Source: Phascolarctobacterium_A sp034086985 (lineage in GTDB: Bacteria; Bacillota; Negativicutes; Acidaminococcales; Acidaminococcaceae). Taken from it: a stretch of 40,923 nt of DNA. The notes beneath the pieces were generated by a model. It made no database searches. It was given only the letters and a program-made list of their open reading frames with translations, and was not told the DNA's origin. The translations under genes were made by a program, and so were the position numbers. The DNA is taken from the NCBI GenBank assembly GCA_034086985.1, contig JAXDZG010000016.1, forward strand, positions 1 through 40,923. The letters run 5' to 3'. The first letter of the stretch is position 1, and every line of letters begins with the position of its first letter. Positions 14,162 to 23,054 of the stretch are shown piece after piece.

Positions 14162-17100
14162 ATGGCAAAAATGAAAACCATGGATGGCAACACCGCTGCT
14201 GCGCACATCGCGTATGCCTTTACTGATGTTGCTTGTATCTATCCCATTACTCCGTCCTCTCCTATGGCTGAGGTTGTGGACGAGTGGTCTGCCCAAGGTA
14301 GAAAGAATCTTTTTGGTCAACAAGTGCGCGTTGTAGAAATGCAATCCGAGGCTGGCGCTGCCGGTGCTGTACACGGCTCCCTGCAGGCTGGTGCTTTGAC
14401 TACTACCTTCACCGCTTCCCAAGGCTTACTGTTGATGATTCCCAACATGTATAAAATTGCCGGCGAATTATTGCCGGGAGTTTTCCATGTTTCTGCTCGT
14501 GCTTTGGCAGCTAGCTCCTTGAATATTTTTGGCGACCATCAGGACGTTATGGCTTGCCGTCAAACCGGCTTTGCTATGCTGGCTGAATCCTCCGTACAAG
14601 AGGTTATGGACTTGGCCGCTGTTGCTCATTTGACTGCAATTAAGAGCCGCGTGCCCTTCCTGAACTTCTTCGATGGCTTCCGTACCTCTCACGAAATCCA
14701 AAAGATTGAGGTTATGGATTACGAGGATTTGGAGAAGCTGCTGGATAAGGATGCTGTGGATGCTTTCCGCAAACGTTCCCTGAATCCGGATAACCCCGTA
14801 CAACGTGGTAGCGCTCAAAACCCTGATATTTATTTCCAAACTCGTGAAACTGTAAACTCCTACTATGAAGCAGTTCCTGCCATGGTAGAGGAATATATGG
14901 CCGAGATTTCTAAGATTACCGGTCGTGAATATCATCTGTTCAACTACTACGGCGCTCCCGATGCTGAAAACATTATCGTGGCTATGGGCTCCTGCTGCGA
15001 CACCGCTCGCACTGTAGCCGAGGCTCTGAATAAGGAAGGCCAAAAGGTGGGCGTGCTGGTAGTTCATCTGTATCGTCCCTTTGCCTTTGATGCTTTCATG
15101 AAGGCTATTCCGGAAACTGTAAAACGCATTGCCGTTCTGGACCGCACCAAGGAGCCTGGCTCTTTAGGCGAGCCTCTGTACCTGGATGTACGTGCTGCCT
15201 TCTACAACAGCGACCGCAAGCCGCTCATCATCGGCGGTCGTTATGGCCTGGGCTCCAAGGATCCCCTGCCTCGCGATATCGAAGCAGTATTTGCTAATCT
15301 GGCTGCTGCTGAGCCGAAAAACAACTTCACCGTCGGCATCGTAGATGATGTTACTAATACTTCCCTGCCCGCTGGTAGAGATTTGGAAGTAGTTCCTGAA
15401 GGCACCACCGCCTGCAAGTTCTGGGGTCTGGGCTCCGACGGTACCGTTGGCGCTAACAAGAACTCCATTAAGATTATCGGCGACCACACCGATATGTATG
15501 CTCAAGGCTACTTCTTCTATGATTCCAAGAAGTCCGGTGGCATCACAGTATCCCACCTGCGCTTTGGCAAGACTCCCATTCAAGCTCCCTATCTGATTGA
15601 TGCAGCTGACTTTGTAGCTGTACACAAGCAATCTTATGTACATTCCTATGATGTTGTAGCAGGCATTAAAAAGGGTGGTACCCTGCTTTTGAACTGCGAA
15701 TGGACTGCTGCAGAATTGGGCGAGCAGCTGCCCGCAGCTATGAAGCAATATATCGCTAAGAATAACATTAATCTGTATATCATTGACGCAGTTAAAATCG
15801 GTAAGGAAATCGGTCTAGGCGCTCGCATTAACATGGTTATGCAGGCTGCTTTCTTCAAGCTGGCTAATATTATTCCTATTGATGAAGCAGTGAAATACAT
15901 GAAGGACGCTATTGAGCACTCCTATGGCAAGAAGGGTCAAGCCATTGTTGACATGAACTACGCTGCTGTAGATGCAGGTGTCAATGCTGTTGTGAAGGTA
16001 GAAATTCCTGCTGAGTGGGCAAATGCTGAGGAAACCAAGGCAGCTGCTAAGACAGGCAACGATTTCGTAGATAAGATCATGGTTCCCATGAATCGTCTGG
16101 AGGGCGATAAGCTGACCGTTGGCGATTTGATGAGTGTTAATGACGGCACCTTCCCCAGTGGCACCTCTGCTTACGAAAAACGTGGCGTTGCTCTGGATGT
16201 TCCTGAATGGAATCCTGATACCTGTATTCAATGTAACCAATGCGCCTTTGTTTGCCCGCACGCTGCTATTCGTCCCGTACTTATGGATGAGGCCGAGGCT
16301 GCTGCTGCTCCGGAGATTATGGCTAAGAAGCCTGCTATCGGCGCTAAGGGTATGACCTTTACCATTAATGTTTCTCCGTTAGATTGCTTGGGCTGCGGCA
16401 ACTGTGCTCAGGTATGCCCGGCTCCTAAGGGCAAGGCTCTCGTTATGAAGCCCTTGGATACTCAACTGGCTAAAGCTGAGGCTTGGGAATATGCAACTAA
16501 AAAGGTTGCCGTGAAGCCCAATCCTGTGAATAAATACACCATGAAGGGCTGCCAATTTGAAGAGCCCTTGCTGGAGTTCTCCGGCGCCTGCGCTGGCTGC
16601 GGCGAGACTCCTTATGCTAAGCTGGTAACCCAGCTCTTTGGTGACCGCATGATGGTAGCTAATGCTACGGGCTGCTCCTCCATTTGGGGTGCCTCCGCTC
16701 CGTCCATGCCCTATACAAAGAACGCTGCTGGTCATGGTCCGGCTTGGGCTAACTCCCTCTTCGAGGATAACGCTGAATATGGCTTAGGCATGTACACCGG
16801 CGTTGCGCAAAACCGCGCTAAGGTTGCTGATATTATCAAGGAAGCTCTGACCAAGGACATTCCTGCTGATTTGAAGGCTGCTATGGAAGCATGGCTGGCT
16901 GGCAAGGATGATGGCGAAGGCTCTCGTGAGCGCGCCAACGCTTTGGAAGCAGCAGTTGCTGCTCACAAGGATGAGTGCTCCACCTGCGCTGCTCTGTATG
17001 AGATGAAGCAATACTTTGTAAAACGCTCCAACTGGATCTTCGGTGGTGACGGCTGGTCCTATGATATTGGCTACGGCGGTGTTGACCATGTTTTGGCATC

Positions 17101-17674
17101 CGGTGAGGATGTAAATATTATGGTCTTCGATACCGAGGTATATTCCAATACCGGCGGCCAGTCCTCCAAGGCTACTCCGACTGCTGCAGTTGCTAAATTT
17201 GCTGCCAGTGGCAAGAAGACCAAGAAGAAGGATCTGGGCATGATGGCTATGAGCTATGGCTACGTGTATGTAGCACAAGTAGCTATGGGCTATGACAAGA
17301 ACCAGCTGTTGAAGGCTTTGAAGGAAGCTGAAGCATATCATGGCCCGTCTCTGATCATCTGCTATGCTCCTTGCATTAACCATGGCTTGAAGGCTGGCAT
17401 GGGCTGCAGCCAATTGGAAGAAAAGCGTGCGGTTGAGTGTGGCTATTGGGCAACCTATCGCTACAATCCGGAGCTGGTTGGCACGGAGCAAAATCCGTTC
17501 AGCTTAGATTCCAAGGAGCCCACTGGTAACTTCCGTGAGTTCCTCATGGGTGAGGTTCGTTTTAGCTCCCTGCAGAAGACCTTCCCGGAGACTGCTGAAG
17601 CATTGTTCGAGAAGACTGAGGCTGATGCTAAGGCTCGCCTAGAGGGTTACAAGAAGCTTGCTGGTAAGGCATGA
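14162..17674 (+). CDS. nifJ: Pyruvate:ferredoxin (flavodoxin) oxidoreductase, single-chain
   Basis: PFOR (1170 residues) oxidatively decarboxylates pyruvate to acetyl-CoA and CO2 and passes electrons to ferredoxin, a central step of anaerobic energy metabolism. All domains of the homodimeric type are present in order. The N-terminal pyrimidine-binding domain contains YPITPSSPMAE near residue 20. The gamma-type domain follows. Two 4Fe-4S ferredoxin motifs start at Cys688 (CIQCNQCAFVC) and Cys742 (CLGCGNCAQVC). The TPP-binding domain has CAGCGETPY and the GDG motif at residues 962-964, followed by FDTEVYSNTGGQSSK. The frame is open from 14057, but AGAAGGG precedes ATG 14162, where the conserved N-terminus begins. 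It is monocistronic, with its own promoter and terminator. Confidence 0.97.
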   Translation: MAKMKTMDGNTAAAHIAYAFTDVACIYPITPSSPMAEVVDEWSAQGRKNLFGQQVRVVEMQSEAGAAGAVHGSLQAGALTTTFTASQGLLLMIPNMYKIAGELLPGVFHVSARALAASSLNIFGDHQDVMACRQTGFAMLAESSVQEVMDLAAVAHLTAIKSRVPFLNFFDGFRTSHEIQKIEVMDYEDLEKLLDKDAVDAFRKRSLNPDNPVQRGSAQNPDIYFQTRETVNSYYEAVPAMVEEYMAEISKITGREYHLFNYYGAPDAENIIVAMGSCCDTARTVAEALNKEGQKVGVLVVHLYRPFAFDAFMKAIPETVKRIAVLDRTKEPGSLGEPLYLDVRAAFYNSDRKPLIIGGRYGLGSKDPLPRDIEAVFANLAAAEPKNNFTVGIVDDVTNTSLPAGRDLEVVPEGTTACKFWGLGSDGTVGANKNSIKIIGDHTDMYAQGYFFYDSKKSGGITVSHLRFGKTPIQAPYLIDAADFVAVHKQSYVHSYDVVAGIKKGGTLLLNCEWTAAELGEQLPAAMKQYIAKNNINLYIIDAVKIGKEIGLGARINMVMQAAFFKLANIIPIDEAVKYMKDAIEHSYGKKGQAIVDMNYAAVDAGVNAVVKVEIPAEWANAEETKAAAKTGNDFVDKIMVPMNRLEGDKLTVGDLMSVNDGTFPSGTSAYEKRGVALDVPEWNPDTCIQCNQCAFVCPHAAIRPVLMDEAEAAAAPEIMAKKPAIGAKGMTFTINVSPLDCLGCGNCAQVCPAPKGKALVMKPLDTQLAKAEAWEYATKKVAVKPNPVNKYTMKGCQFEEPLLEFSGACAGCGETPYAKLVTQLFGDRMMVANATGCSSIWGASAPSMPYTKNAAGHGPAWANSLFEDNAEYGLGMYTGVAQNRAKVADIIKEALTKDIPADLKAAMEAWLAGKDDGEGSRERANALEAAVAAHKDECSTCAALYEMKQYFVKRSNWIFGGDGWSYDIGYGGVDHVLASGEDVNIMVFDTEVYSNTGGQSSKATPTAAVAKFAASGKKTKKKDLGMMAMSYGYVYVAQVAMGYDKNQLLKALKEAEAYHGPSLIICYAPCINHGLKAGMGCSQLEEKRAVECGYWATYRYNPELVGTEQNPFSLDSKEPTGNFREFLMGEVRFSSLQKTFPETAEALFEKTEADAKARLEGYKKLAGKA

Positions 17675-17695
17675 TTAACTAAATAGAATTTACTT

Positions 17696-17734
17696 AGGCT
17701 GTACTACTTTATGTGGTACAGCCTTTTACTTTTT
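17696..17734 (+). terminator. nifJ terminator
   Basis: AGGCTGTAC (17696-17704) pairs with GTACAGCCT (17716-17724), followed by TTTACTTTTT. Confidence 0.9.
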
Positions 17735-17743
17735 CAGCATATC

Positions 17744-17771
17744 TTCACACTATATTGTGCAAAAATATGAT
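17744..17771 (+). promoter_or_regulatory. Predicted polA operon promoter
   Basis: TTCACA (17744-17749) and TATGAT (17766-17771) are 16 nt apart. An overlapping TATAAT at 17771-17776 has a poorer spacing of 21 nt. The exact -10 element is uncertain. Confidence 0.45.
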
Positions 17772-17821
17772 ATAATTAAATATCAATTTAGGTGTTTTTG
17801 CCTTAAGAGGAGAGCGTGATT

Positions 17822-20416
17822 ATGGCAGATAAGTTTTTAGTTATAGATGGTAGTAGTCTTATTCATAGAGCGTTTTTTGCATTGCCACCGCTGATGAACA
17901 AGCAGGGTGTGCATACGGGTGCGGTGTATGGCTTGTGCAATATGCTGCTGAAGCTGTTAGGTGACTTACAGCCGCGCTATATGGCCGTGGCCTTTGACAA
18001 GTCTCGCAAGACCTTTCGCACGGAGATGTATGCGGATTATAAGGGACAGCGTAAGCCAACTCCCAGTGAGCTTAGCGAGCAATTTCCCTTGTCCATGAAG
18101 GTTTTGGATGCCTTGGGCATTCACACGCTGGAGCTAGATAATTACGAGGCGGATGATATTATTGGCACCTTCGCCAAGACTGCGCCGGAGGATGTGGAAG
18201 TCATCATCGTCACCGGCGATAGGGACGAGCTGCAGCTGGTGGATAAGCGTACTAAGGTTTATTATACTAAGCGCGGCATCAGCGATATCCAAATTTTTGA
18301 CGAGGCTGAATTCGCTGCCAATTACGAGGGACTTGAGCCTAAACAGCTTATCGAGCTGAAGGGCCTCATGGGCGATACCTCTGATAATATCCCCGGTGTG
18401 CCCGGCGTAGGTCCTAAGACTGCTATTAAGCTAATTAAAGAATATGGCACAGTGGCAAATGTGCTGGCTAATACGGATAAGGTAACAGCGAAGGCGCTTA
18501 GGGTGAAGCTGGAGGCCAATAAGGAGTCTGCATTGCTAAGCCAAAAGCTGGCCACCATTTGCACGGAAGCGCCTGTTGATACCGATATTGCCCTTTATGA
18601 GCTGGCTCCCATTAAGGAGGACGCTCGCACCTTGCTGCAGGATTTGGAGTTTCGCAATATGTACGAGCGCTTTGCGGCAGTGCTAGGCGGTGAGCAGCAC
18701 AGCTTTGATTTGTTCGGCGAAACTGTAGAGCAGGAGTCTGCTCAGATTGTAACTGTTAGCGGTGGGGAGCAGGCGATGAAGCTATTTAAAGAGCTGTCTG
18801 AGGCCGCCGAACCCATGCCCTTTGTGGCGAAGATTTCCGGAAGTCTGCCTGAGCTTTACTTTAGTCGTGTAGAAATTTTATTGGCGGATGCAGTTTATGT
18901 TTTAGATACCATGAGTCAGTGCTGGGACGAGTTCAAGCAGTGGCTTGCTTCTCCCTGCCCCAAGCAGACTGTGGACACGAAGGAGATTTATAAATGTTGC
19001 CTGTGCCTTGGTATCAAGCCCCAGGGCTTGGTGGAGGATGTGGCTCTGGCTGCTTATGTAGCGGACCCCGGACACAGCTCCTATGCTTTGGCAGATTTAA
19101 ATAAACGTTATTTAACTAATCCCCTGCCCACGGAGGCAGAAAATGTGGCTTTGCTGGTACCCCAGCTCAAGGAACAGCTAGAGCAAAGGGAGCAGCTGGC
19201 GCTCTATCGCGATTTAGAGCTGCCCTTGGCGCCGGTGCTGGCCCAAATGGAATATAATGGTATTACCCCTGATATGGAGCTTTTGAACCAGCTTAATGAG
19301 GATATGAGCTTCCGTATCGGCAAGCTAGAGCGCTTGGCTGAGGAGCAAGCGGGCGAGAGCTTTAATTTGAAATCGCCTAAGCAGTTGGGCGTAGTGCTCT
19401 TTGAACATTTACAGCTGCCGGTGATTAAAAAGACGAAAACAGGCTATTCCACTGATGTGAAGGTGCTGGAGGCTCTGCAGGGCAAGCATCCTTTGATAGA
19501 GACGATTTTGGAGCACCGCAAGCTGGCAAAGCTGCAATCAACCTATCTGGATGGTTTAAAGCCCTTGGTGAATGCCAAGACAGGGCGCATTCATACCCAC
19601 TTCCAGCAGACTGTGACCGTCACAGGGCGTCTGTCCAGTACGGACCCCAATTTGCAGAACATTCCTACGCGCACGGAGGAGGGCAAGCAAATTCGCCGCA
19701 TTTTTGGGCCTGGTGCTGGCTATGATTACCTTATGAGCTGTGACTATTCCCAGGTAGAGCTGCGTATTTTGGCTTGCATTGCTCAGGATAATTTGCTGCT
19801 TGAGTCCTTCCGCCATGGGCAGGATGTCCATGCTCGCACGGCGGCAGAGGTGTTCGGGCTGCCTCTGGCTGAGGTTACCAGCCAGCAGCGCAGCAAGGCT
19901 AAGGCAGTAAACTTTGGCATTGTTTATGGCATTAGCGATTTTGGCTTGGCCAATCAGCTGCAGGTTTCCCGCAAGGAAGCCGCAGGTTATATTGAGAGCT
20001 ATTTTGCGCGCTATACAGGCGTGAAAAAGTATATGGAGGACATCGTGGCTAAGGCTCGTGAGCAGGGCTATGTAAGCACGCTGATGGGACGCAGACGCTA
20101 TCTGCCGGATATTCGCCATAGCAATTTTAATTTGCGCAGCTTTGCGGAGCGCACGGCGATTAATACGCCTATTCAAGGCACGGCAGCGGACATTATGAAG
20201 AAGGCTATGATTGATGTGCAGCGAGCCTTGGAGGCGGCGCAGCTGAAGAGTCGCATCCTGCTGCAGGTGCACGACGAGCTCGTGCTTGAGGTGACTGAAG
20301 ACGAGAAGGAGAAGGTTGCGGCACTTGTTCAAGAGGCTATGCAAAATGCGGTGAGAATGGAAATTCCGTTGCTTGCTGAAGTAAATTTTGGTAAGAATTG
20401 GGCAGAAACGAAGTAG
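17822..20416 (+). CDS. polA: DNA polymerase I
   Basis: Pol I (864 residues) fills gaps and removes RNA primers in replication and repair. The N-terminal 5' nuclease domain (about 1-290) has DGSSLIHRAFFA and the acidic metal-binding segments EADDIIG and GDRDELQLV. The middle domain (about 300-460) is folded like the 3'-5' exonuclease but lacks the metal-binding DxE motif and later acidic residues, so proofreading is probably lost, as in Taq and Bacillus enzymes. The polymerase domain (about 480-864) has motif A DYSQVELRILA and motif C QVHDELVLEV. GAGGAG at 17807-17812 favours ATG 17822 over GTG 17816. It leads an operon with mutM, coaE and a transglycosylase. Confidence 0.96.
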   Translation: MADKFLVIDGSSLIHRAFFALPPLMNKQGVHTGAVYGLCNMLLKLLGDLQPRYMAVAFDKSRKTFRTEMYADYKGQRKPTPSELSEQFPLSMKVLDALGIHTLELDNYEADDIIGTFAKTAPEDVEVIIVTGDRDELQLVDKRTKVYYTKRGISDIQIFDEAEFAANYEGLEPKQLIELKGLMGDTSDNIPGVPGVGPKTAIKLIKEYGTVANVLANTDKVTAKALRVKLEANKESALLSQKLATICTEAPVDTDIALYELAPIKEDARTLLQDLEFRNMYERFAAVLGGEQHSFDLFGETVEQESAQIVTVSGGEQAMKLFKELSEAAEPMPFVAKISGSLPELYFSRVEILLADAVYVLDTMSQCWDEFKQWLASPCPKQTVDTKEIYKCCLCLGIKPQGLVEDVALAAYVADPGHSSYALADLNKRYLTNPLPTEAENVALLVPQLKEQLEQREQLALYRDLELPLAPVLAQMEYNGITPDMELLNQLNEDMSFRIGKLERLAEEQAGESFNLKSPKQLGVVLFEHLQLPVIKKTKTGYSTDVKVLEALQGKHPLIETILEHRKLAKLQSTYLDGLKPLVNAKTGRIHTHFQQTVTVTGRLSSTDPNLQNIPTRTEEGKQIRRIFGPGAGYDYLMSCDYSQVELRILACIAQDNLLLESFRHGQDVHARTAAEVFGLPLAEVTSQQRSKAKAVNFGIVYGISDFGLANQLQVSRKEAAGYIESYFARYTGVKKYMEDIVAKAREQGYVSTLMGRRRYLPDIRHSNFNLRSFAERTAINTPIQGTAADIMKKAMIDVQRALEAAQLKSRILLQVHDELVLEVTEDEKEKVAALVQEAMQNAVRMEIPLLAEVNFGKNWAETK

Positions 20417-20430
20417 AAAGGATGAAATAT

Positions 20431-21252
20431 ATGCCAGAAATGCCTGAAGTGGAGCAGGTTAGAAAGACCTTGGCTCCCCATATTGAAGGTAAAAAAATAA
20501 CCTCCGTAGAGGTTTATTTAGATAGATTGATTAAGCATCCCACTGCAGAAAAGTTTGTAGAAGGCTTGGTGGGCAAGACTATTCATAAGGTTGGCCGCAA
20601 GGGAAAATATTTAGTGCTGCAAACGGACGTGAACCAAAAGCTCATTGTCCATTTACGCATGACGGGCGCTCTAATTGCGCAAAAAAGCGGGTTGGAGGCA
20701 CCTGCCTATGCTAAGATTAAATTCACACTTACAGATGGCGTGACCATGTGGTTTACAGATATTCGCACTTTTGGAACGCTGTATTTAGTGACAAATGACG
20801 ACGCTTATATTGAAGGCTATGAAACCTTAGGGCCTGAGCCTCTGAGCGAGGGCTTCACAGTGGAGTATTTGGAGCCCTTGGCCGCCAAGAGCCGCAAGCC
20901 TGTGAAGACATTCATCCTTGACCAAAGGGTTATTGCTGGCTTGGGCAATATTTATGCTGACGAATGTTTGGCCTTGTCCGGTATCTTGCCCATGCGCTTG
21001 GCCAATACCTTGAGCCATAGCGAGGTTGTGGAGCTGCACAAGGCTATCAACGCTGTTATTGCCCAGGGTATCAAAAATCGTGGTACTACCTTCCGTGACT
21101 ACAAGGACGGCGAGGGTAATAAGGGCGATAACCAAAATCACTTGCTGGTGTATAGCCGCAAGGGCAAGCATTGCAAGAAATGTGGTGCCGTGTTGGTGGG
21201 CACCAAAATTGGCGGGCGTGGCACCGTTTATTGTGAGCATTGTCAAAAATAG
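20431..21252 (+). CDS. mutM: MutM, formamidopyrimidine-DNA glycosylase
   Basis: MutM/Fpg (273 residues) removes 8-oxoguanine and formamidopyrimidines and cleaves the abasic site. The start must be ATG 20431, because the processed N-terminus PEMPEVE supplies the catalytic Pro and Glu. AAAGGA lies 8 nt upstream. The conserved Lys loop GRKGKYL, the helix-two-turn-helix region containing GLGNIYADE, and a C-terminal zinc finger (CKKC and CEHC, 16 residues apart) are all present. It follows polA by 14 nt. Confidence 0.96.
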   Translation: MPEMPEVEQVRKTLAPHIEGKKITSVEVYLDRLIKHPTAEKFVEGLVGKTIHKVGRKGKYLVLQTDVNQKLIVHLRMTGALIAQKSGLEAPAYAKIKFTLTDGVTMWFTDIRTFGTLYLVTNDDAYIEGYETLGPEPLSEGFTVEYLEPLAAKSRKPVKTFILDQRVIAGLGNIYADECLALSGILPMRLANTLSHSEVVELHKAINAVIAQGIKNRGTTFRDYKDGEGNKGDNQNHLLVYSRKGKHCKKCGAVLVGTKIGGRGTVYCEHCQK

Positions 21253-21263
21253 GGAGTTAAAAA

Positions 21264-21872
21264 ATGATTACGATAGGGTTAACAGGGGGCATTGCCTCTG
21301 GTAAGAGCACGGTTTCCGCAGAGCTGCGCCGTCAGGGCGTGCCCATTTTTGATGCGGACCAAAATGCGCGGGACGCTGTGGCTAAGGGCAGCAGGGGTTT
21401 GGCTTTGGTGGCTGAGGCCTTTGGCAGCGAGTATCTAACTGCTGATGGAGAGTTAAATCGTCCTAAGGTTTCAGAGTTGGTTTTTCATGATAAGGACGCT
21501 TTGAAAACCTTGGAGGGCATTTTGCATAAAATCGTGTGGGAGAATGCAGAAGGCTTTTTAAAGGAGCAGCAGGAGCAGGGAGCTAAGCTGGCTGTGCTGG
21601 ATGTGCCTCTTTTAATTGAAACGGGCTGGCATAAGCAGGTGGACAAGGTGTGGCTGGTGGCTGTAAGCCGCCAGCAGCAGATTGAGCGGGCCATGCTGCG
21701 CAGTGGCATGACCGAGGCTGAGGTTGTAGCCCGCATTAACGCCCAAATGTCTTTGGAAGAAAAGCGAAAATATGCTGATGTGGTGCTGGATAATAGCGGT
21801 AGCTTGGAGCAAACCTTGGCTCAGGTTCAGGGGGAGCTGAAGAAGCTTTTGGGTGATGCTAGTGGCTGCTAA
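21264..21872 (+). CDS. coaE: Dephospho-CoA kinase
   Basis: CoaE (202 residues) phosphorylates dephospho-CoA, the last step of coenzyme A synthesis. The P-loop GLTGGIASGKST is at residues 5-16, and the DVPLLIETGW segment is the CoA-binding/lid-adjacent motif. AGGGAG precedes ATG 21264. Its end overlaps the next gene by 17 nt. The polA-mutM-coaE order is common in Firmicutes. Confidence 0.95.
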   Translation: MITIGLTGGIASGKSTVSAELRRQGVPIFDADQNARDAVAKGSRGLALVAEAFGSEYLTADGELNRPKVSELVFHDKDALKTLEGILHKIVWENAEGFLKEQQEQGAKLAVLDVPLLIETGWHKQVDKVWLVAVSRQQQIERAMLRSGMTEAEVVARINAQMSLEEKRKYADVVLDNSGSLEQTLAQVQGELKKLLGDASGC

Positions 21873-22494
21873 ACGCAAAACGATTACTCGCGGCAGTAGA
21901 CGCAGAAAGCGCAGTAGGCTGCCGGAATGTTTGATTATTGTGACGGTGTTGGTGGGCATAATCTTTGCTGGCTGGAAAATTTGGAACAGTGATACAGTGC
22001 AGATGCGTTTTGTGTATATGTGGGACCATCAGCAGGACATTATTACCTATAGCCAAAAAAATAAGGTGGATCCCTTTCTCATCGCAGCCATCATCAAGAA
22101 TGAAAGCAATTTTAATCACAAGGCAGTTTCCAAGGTTGGCGCTGTTGGACTGATGCAGATTATGCCGGATACAGGGCGTTGGATTGCGGAGCAAATGGGA
22201 CTTGAGGGCTATAAGGATACGGATTTGTACCAAACAAGGACTAATATCCGCATGGGCTGCTGGTATCTTGGGGAACTGGACCATGAGTTCAAGCATAATT
22301 TGGCCTTGGTGATGATTGCTTATAACGCTGGTCGCGGTCAGACTCGTGCATGGATGCAGCAGTATGGCTGGGACGATAATTTTAACGATTTAAAGGCTAT
22401 TCCCTTTCCGGACACTCGGGAGTACGTAGCTAAGGTGTTGCAGGATAGGGATAAATATTATTTGCTTTATCGTGATAGGGTGCCCTTGTCATAG
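21856..22494 (+). CDS. Membrane-anchored lytic transglycosylase (Slt/GH23)
   Basis: This protein of about 212 residues has a very basic N-terminus, one membrane anchor (about residues 25-42) and an extracytoplasmic goose-lysozyme-like domain that cleaves peptidoglycan glycan strands. The catalytic Glu lies in IIKNESNFNHKA. The partner motifs VGLMQIMPDTG, NIRMGCWYLG and MIAYNAGRG follow in the usual order. Start choice is uncertain between GTG 21853, ATG 21856 and GTG 21862, and none has a strong ribosome binding site. Translation is probably coupled to coaE, which it overlaps. Confidence 0.9.
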   Translation: MLVAAKRKTITRGSRRRKRSRLPECLIIVTVLVGIIFAGWKIWNSDTVQMRFVYMWDHQQDIITYSQKNKVDPFLIAAIIKNESNFNHKAVSKVGAVGLMQIMPDTGRWIAEQMGLEGYKDTDLYQTRTNIRMGCWYLGELDHEFKHNLALVMIAYNAGRGQTRAWMQQYGWDDNFNDLKAIPFPDTREYVAKVLQDRDKYYLLYRDRVPLS

Positions 22495-22545
22495 GCTTTG
22501 GACAGTAAATTTTTGCTAAAAGTGGCTGTTTTCCTGCGAAAGCTG

Positions 22546-22574
22546 TTGACAAATTAGTATTTCTATGTTATCAT
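22546..22574 (+). promoter_or_regulatory. tRNA-Leu promoter
   Basis: A perfect TTGACA (22546-22551) and TATCAT (22569-22574) are separated by 17 nt, 38 nt before the first tRNA. This is a strong promoter, as expected for stable RNA. Confidence 0.85.
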
Positions 22575-22612
22575 TATTACGTTGCAAATGACGGCAACAT
22601 TTGAATAGAAAT

Positions 22613-22698
22613 GCGGTAGTGGCGGAACGGCAGACGCGCTAGCCTCAGGAGCTAGTGGGGGCAACCCCGTGGAGGTTCAAATCCTCTCTACCGCACCA
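22613..22698 (+). tRNA. tRNA-Leu (anticodon CAG)
   Basis: The 86-nt class II tRNA has acceptor stem GCGGTAG/CTACCGC and encoded CCA. The anticodon loop CTCAGGA gives anticodon CAG, a long variable arm follows, and the T-loop is GGTTCAAATCC. The features identify a leucine tRNA reading CUG. Confidence 0.95.
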
Positions 22699-22728
22699 TT
22701 TTTATATTCAAGGTAATTTCCCAAAGAC

Positions 22729-22814
22729 GCGGTCGTGGTGGAACGGCAGACACGCCACTTTGAGGGGGTGGTGGGAGAAATCCCGTATGGGTTCAAATCC
22801 CATCGACCGCACCA
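22729..22814 (+). tRNA. tRNA-Leu (anticodon GAG)
   Basis: The 86-nt class II tRNA has acceptor GCGGTCG/CGACCGC and encoded CCA. The anticodon stem CCACT/GGTGG encloses the loop TTGAGGG, giving anticodon GAG. It lies 30 nt after the first tRNA-Leu and is co-transcribed with it. Confidence 0.94.
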
Positions 22815-22825
22815 ATAGTAAATGC

Positions 22826-22857
22826 AGACGTTGTGCTTAGGCATGACGTCTTTTTTG
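22826..22857 (+). terminator. tRNA operon terminator
   Basis: AGACGT (22826-22831) pairs with ACGTCT (22846-22851) and is followed by a run of T. It lies 12 nt after the second tRNA. Confidence 0.75.
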
Positions 22858-22864
22858 TATATAA

Positions 22865-22904
22865 AAAGCACAGACTCGAAAGATAAGAAGTCTGTGCTTT
22901 ATTT
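22865..22904. terminator. Possible bidirectional terminator
   Basis: AAAGCACAGACT (22865-22876) pairs perfectly with AGTCTGTGCTTT (22889-22900). A-rich sequence lies on the left and T-rich on the right, so it could stop transcription from either side. Confidence 0.6.
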
Positions 22905-22924
22905 CTTAAATAGCTATTGTTCGT

Positions 22925-23016
22925 CTACTTTTTCGAGCGACCGAAAAAGTAGCAAAAAGGTCGCGCGCTTTTGGAAGCGCGGGAAACAAAATCTTTTTAC
23001 TCGCCTAAAAAGATTT
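22925..23016. repeat. Cluster of three palindromes, possible dispersed repeat
   Basis: Three hairpins lie within 92 bp. CTACTTTTTCG/CGAAAAAGTAG (22925-22935 and 22942-22952) has an 11-bp stem. CGCGCTT/AAGCGCG (22964-22970 and 22975-22981) has a 7-bp stem. AAATCTTTTT/AAAAAGATTT (22989-22998 and 23007-23016) has a 10-bp stem. The block sits just after the stop codon of autotransporter 1. It resembles repetitive extragenic palindromic elements, although only one copy is present in this window. Confidence 0.45.
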
Positions 23017-23054
23017 ATCAAAAAGGGCTTTGCCATGTCCCAAAAGGTTCGTGA

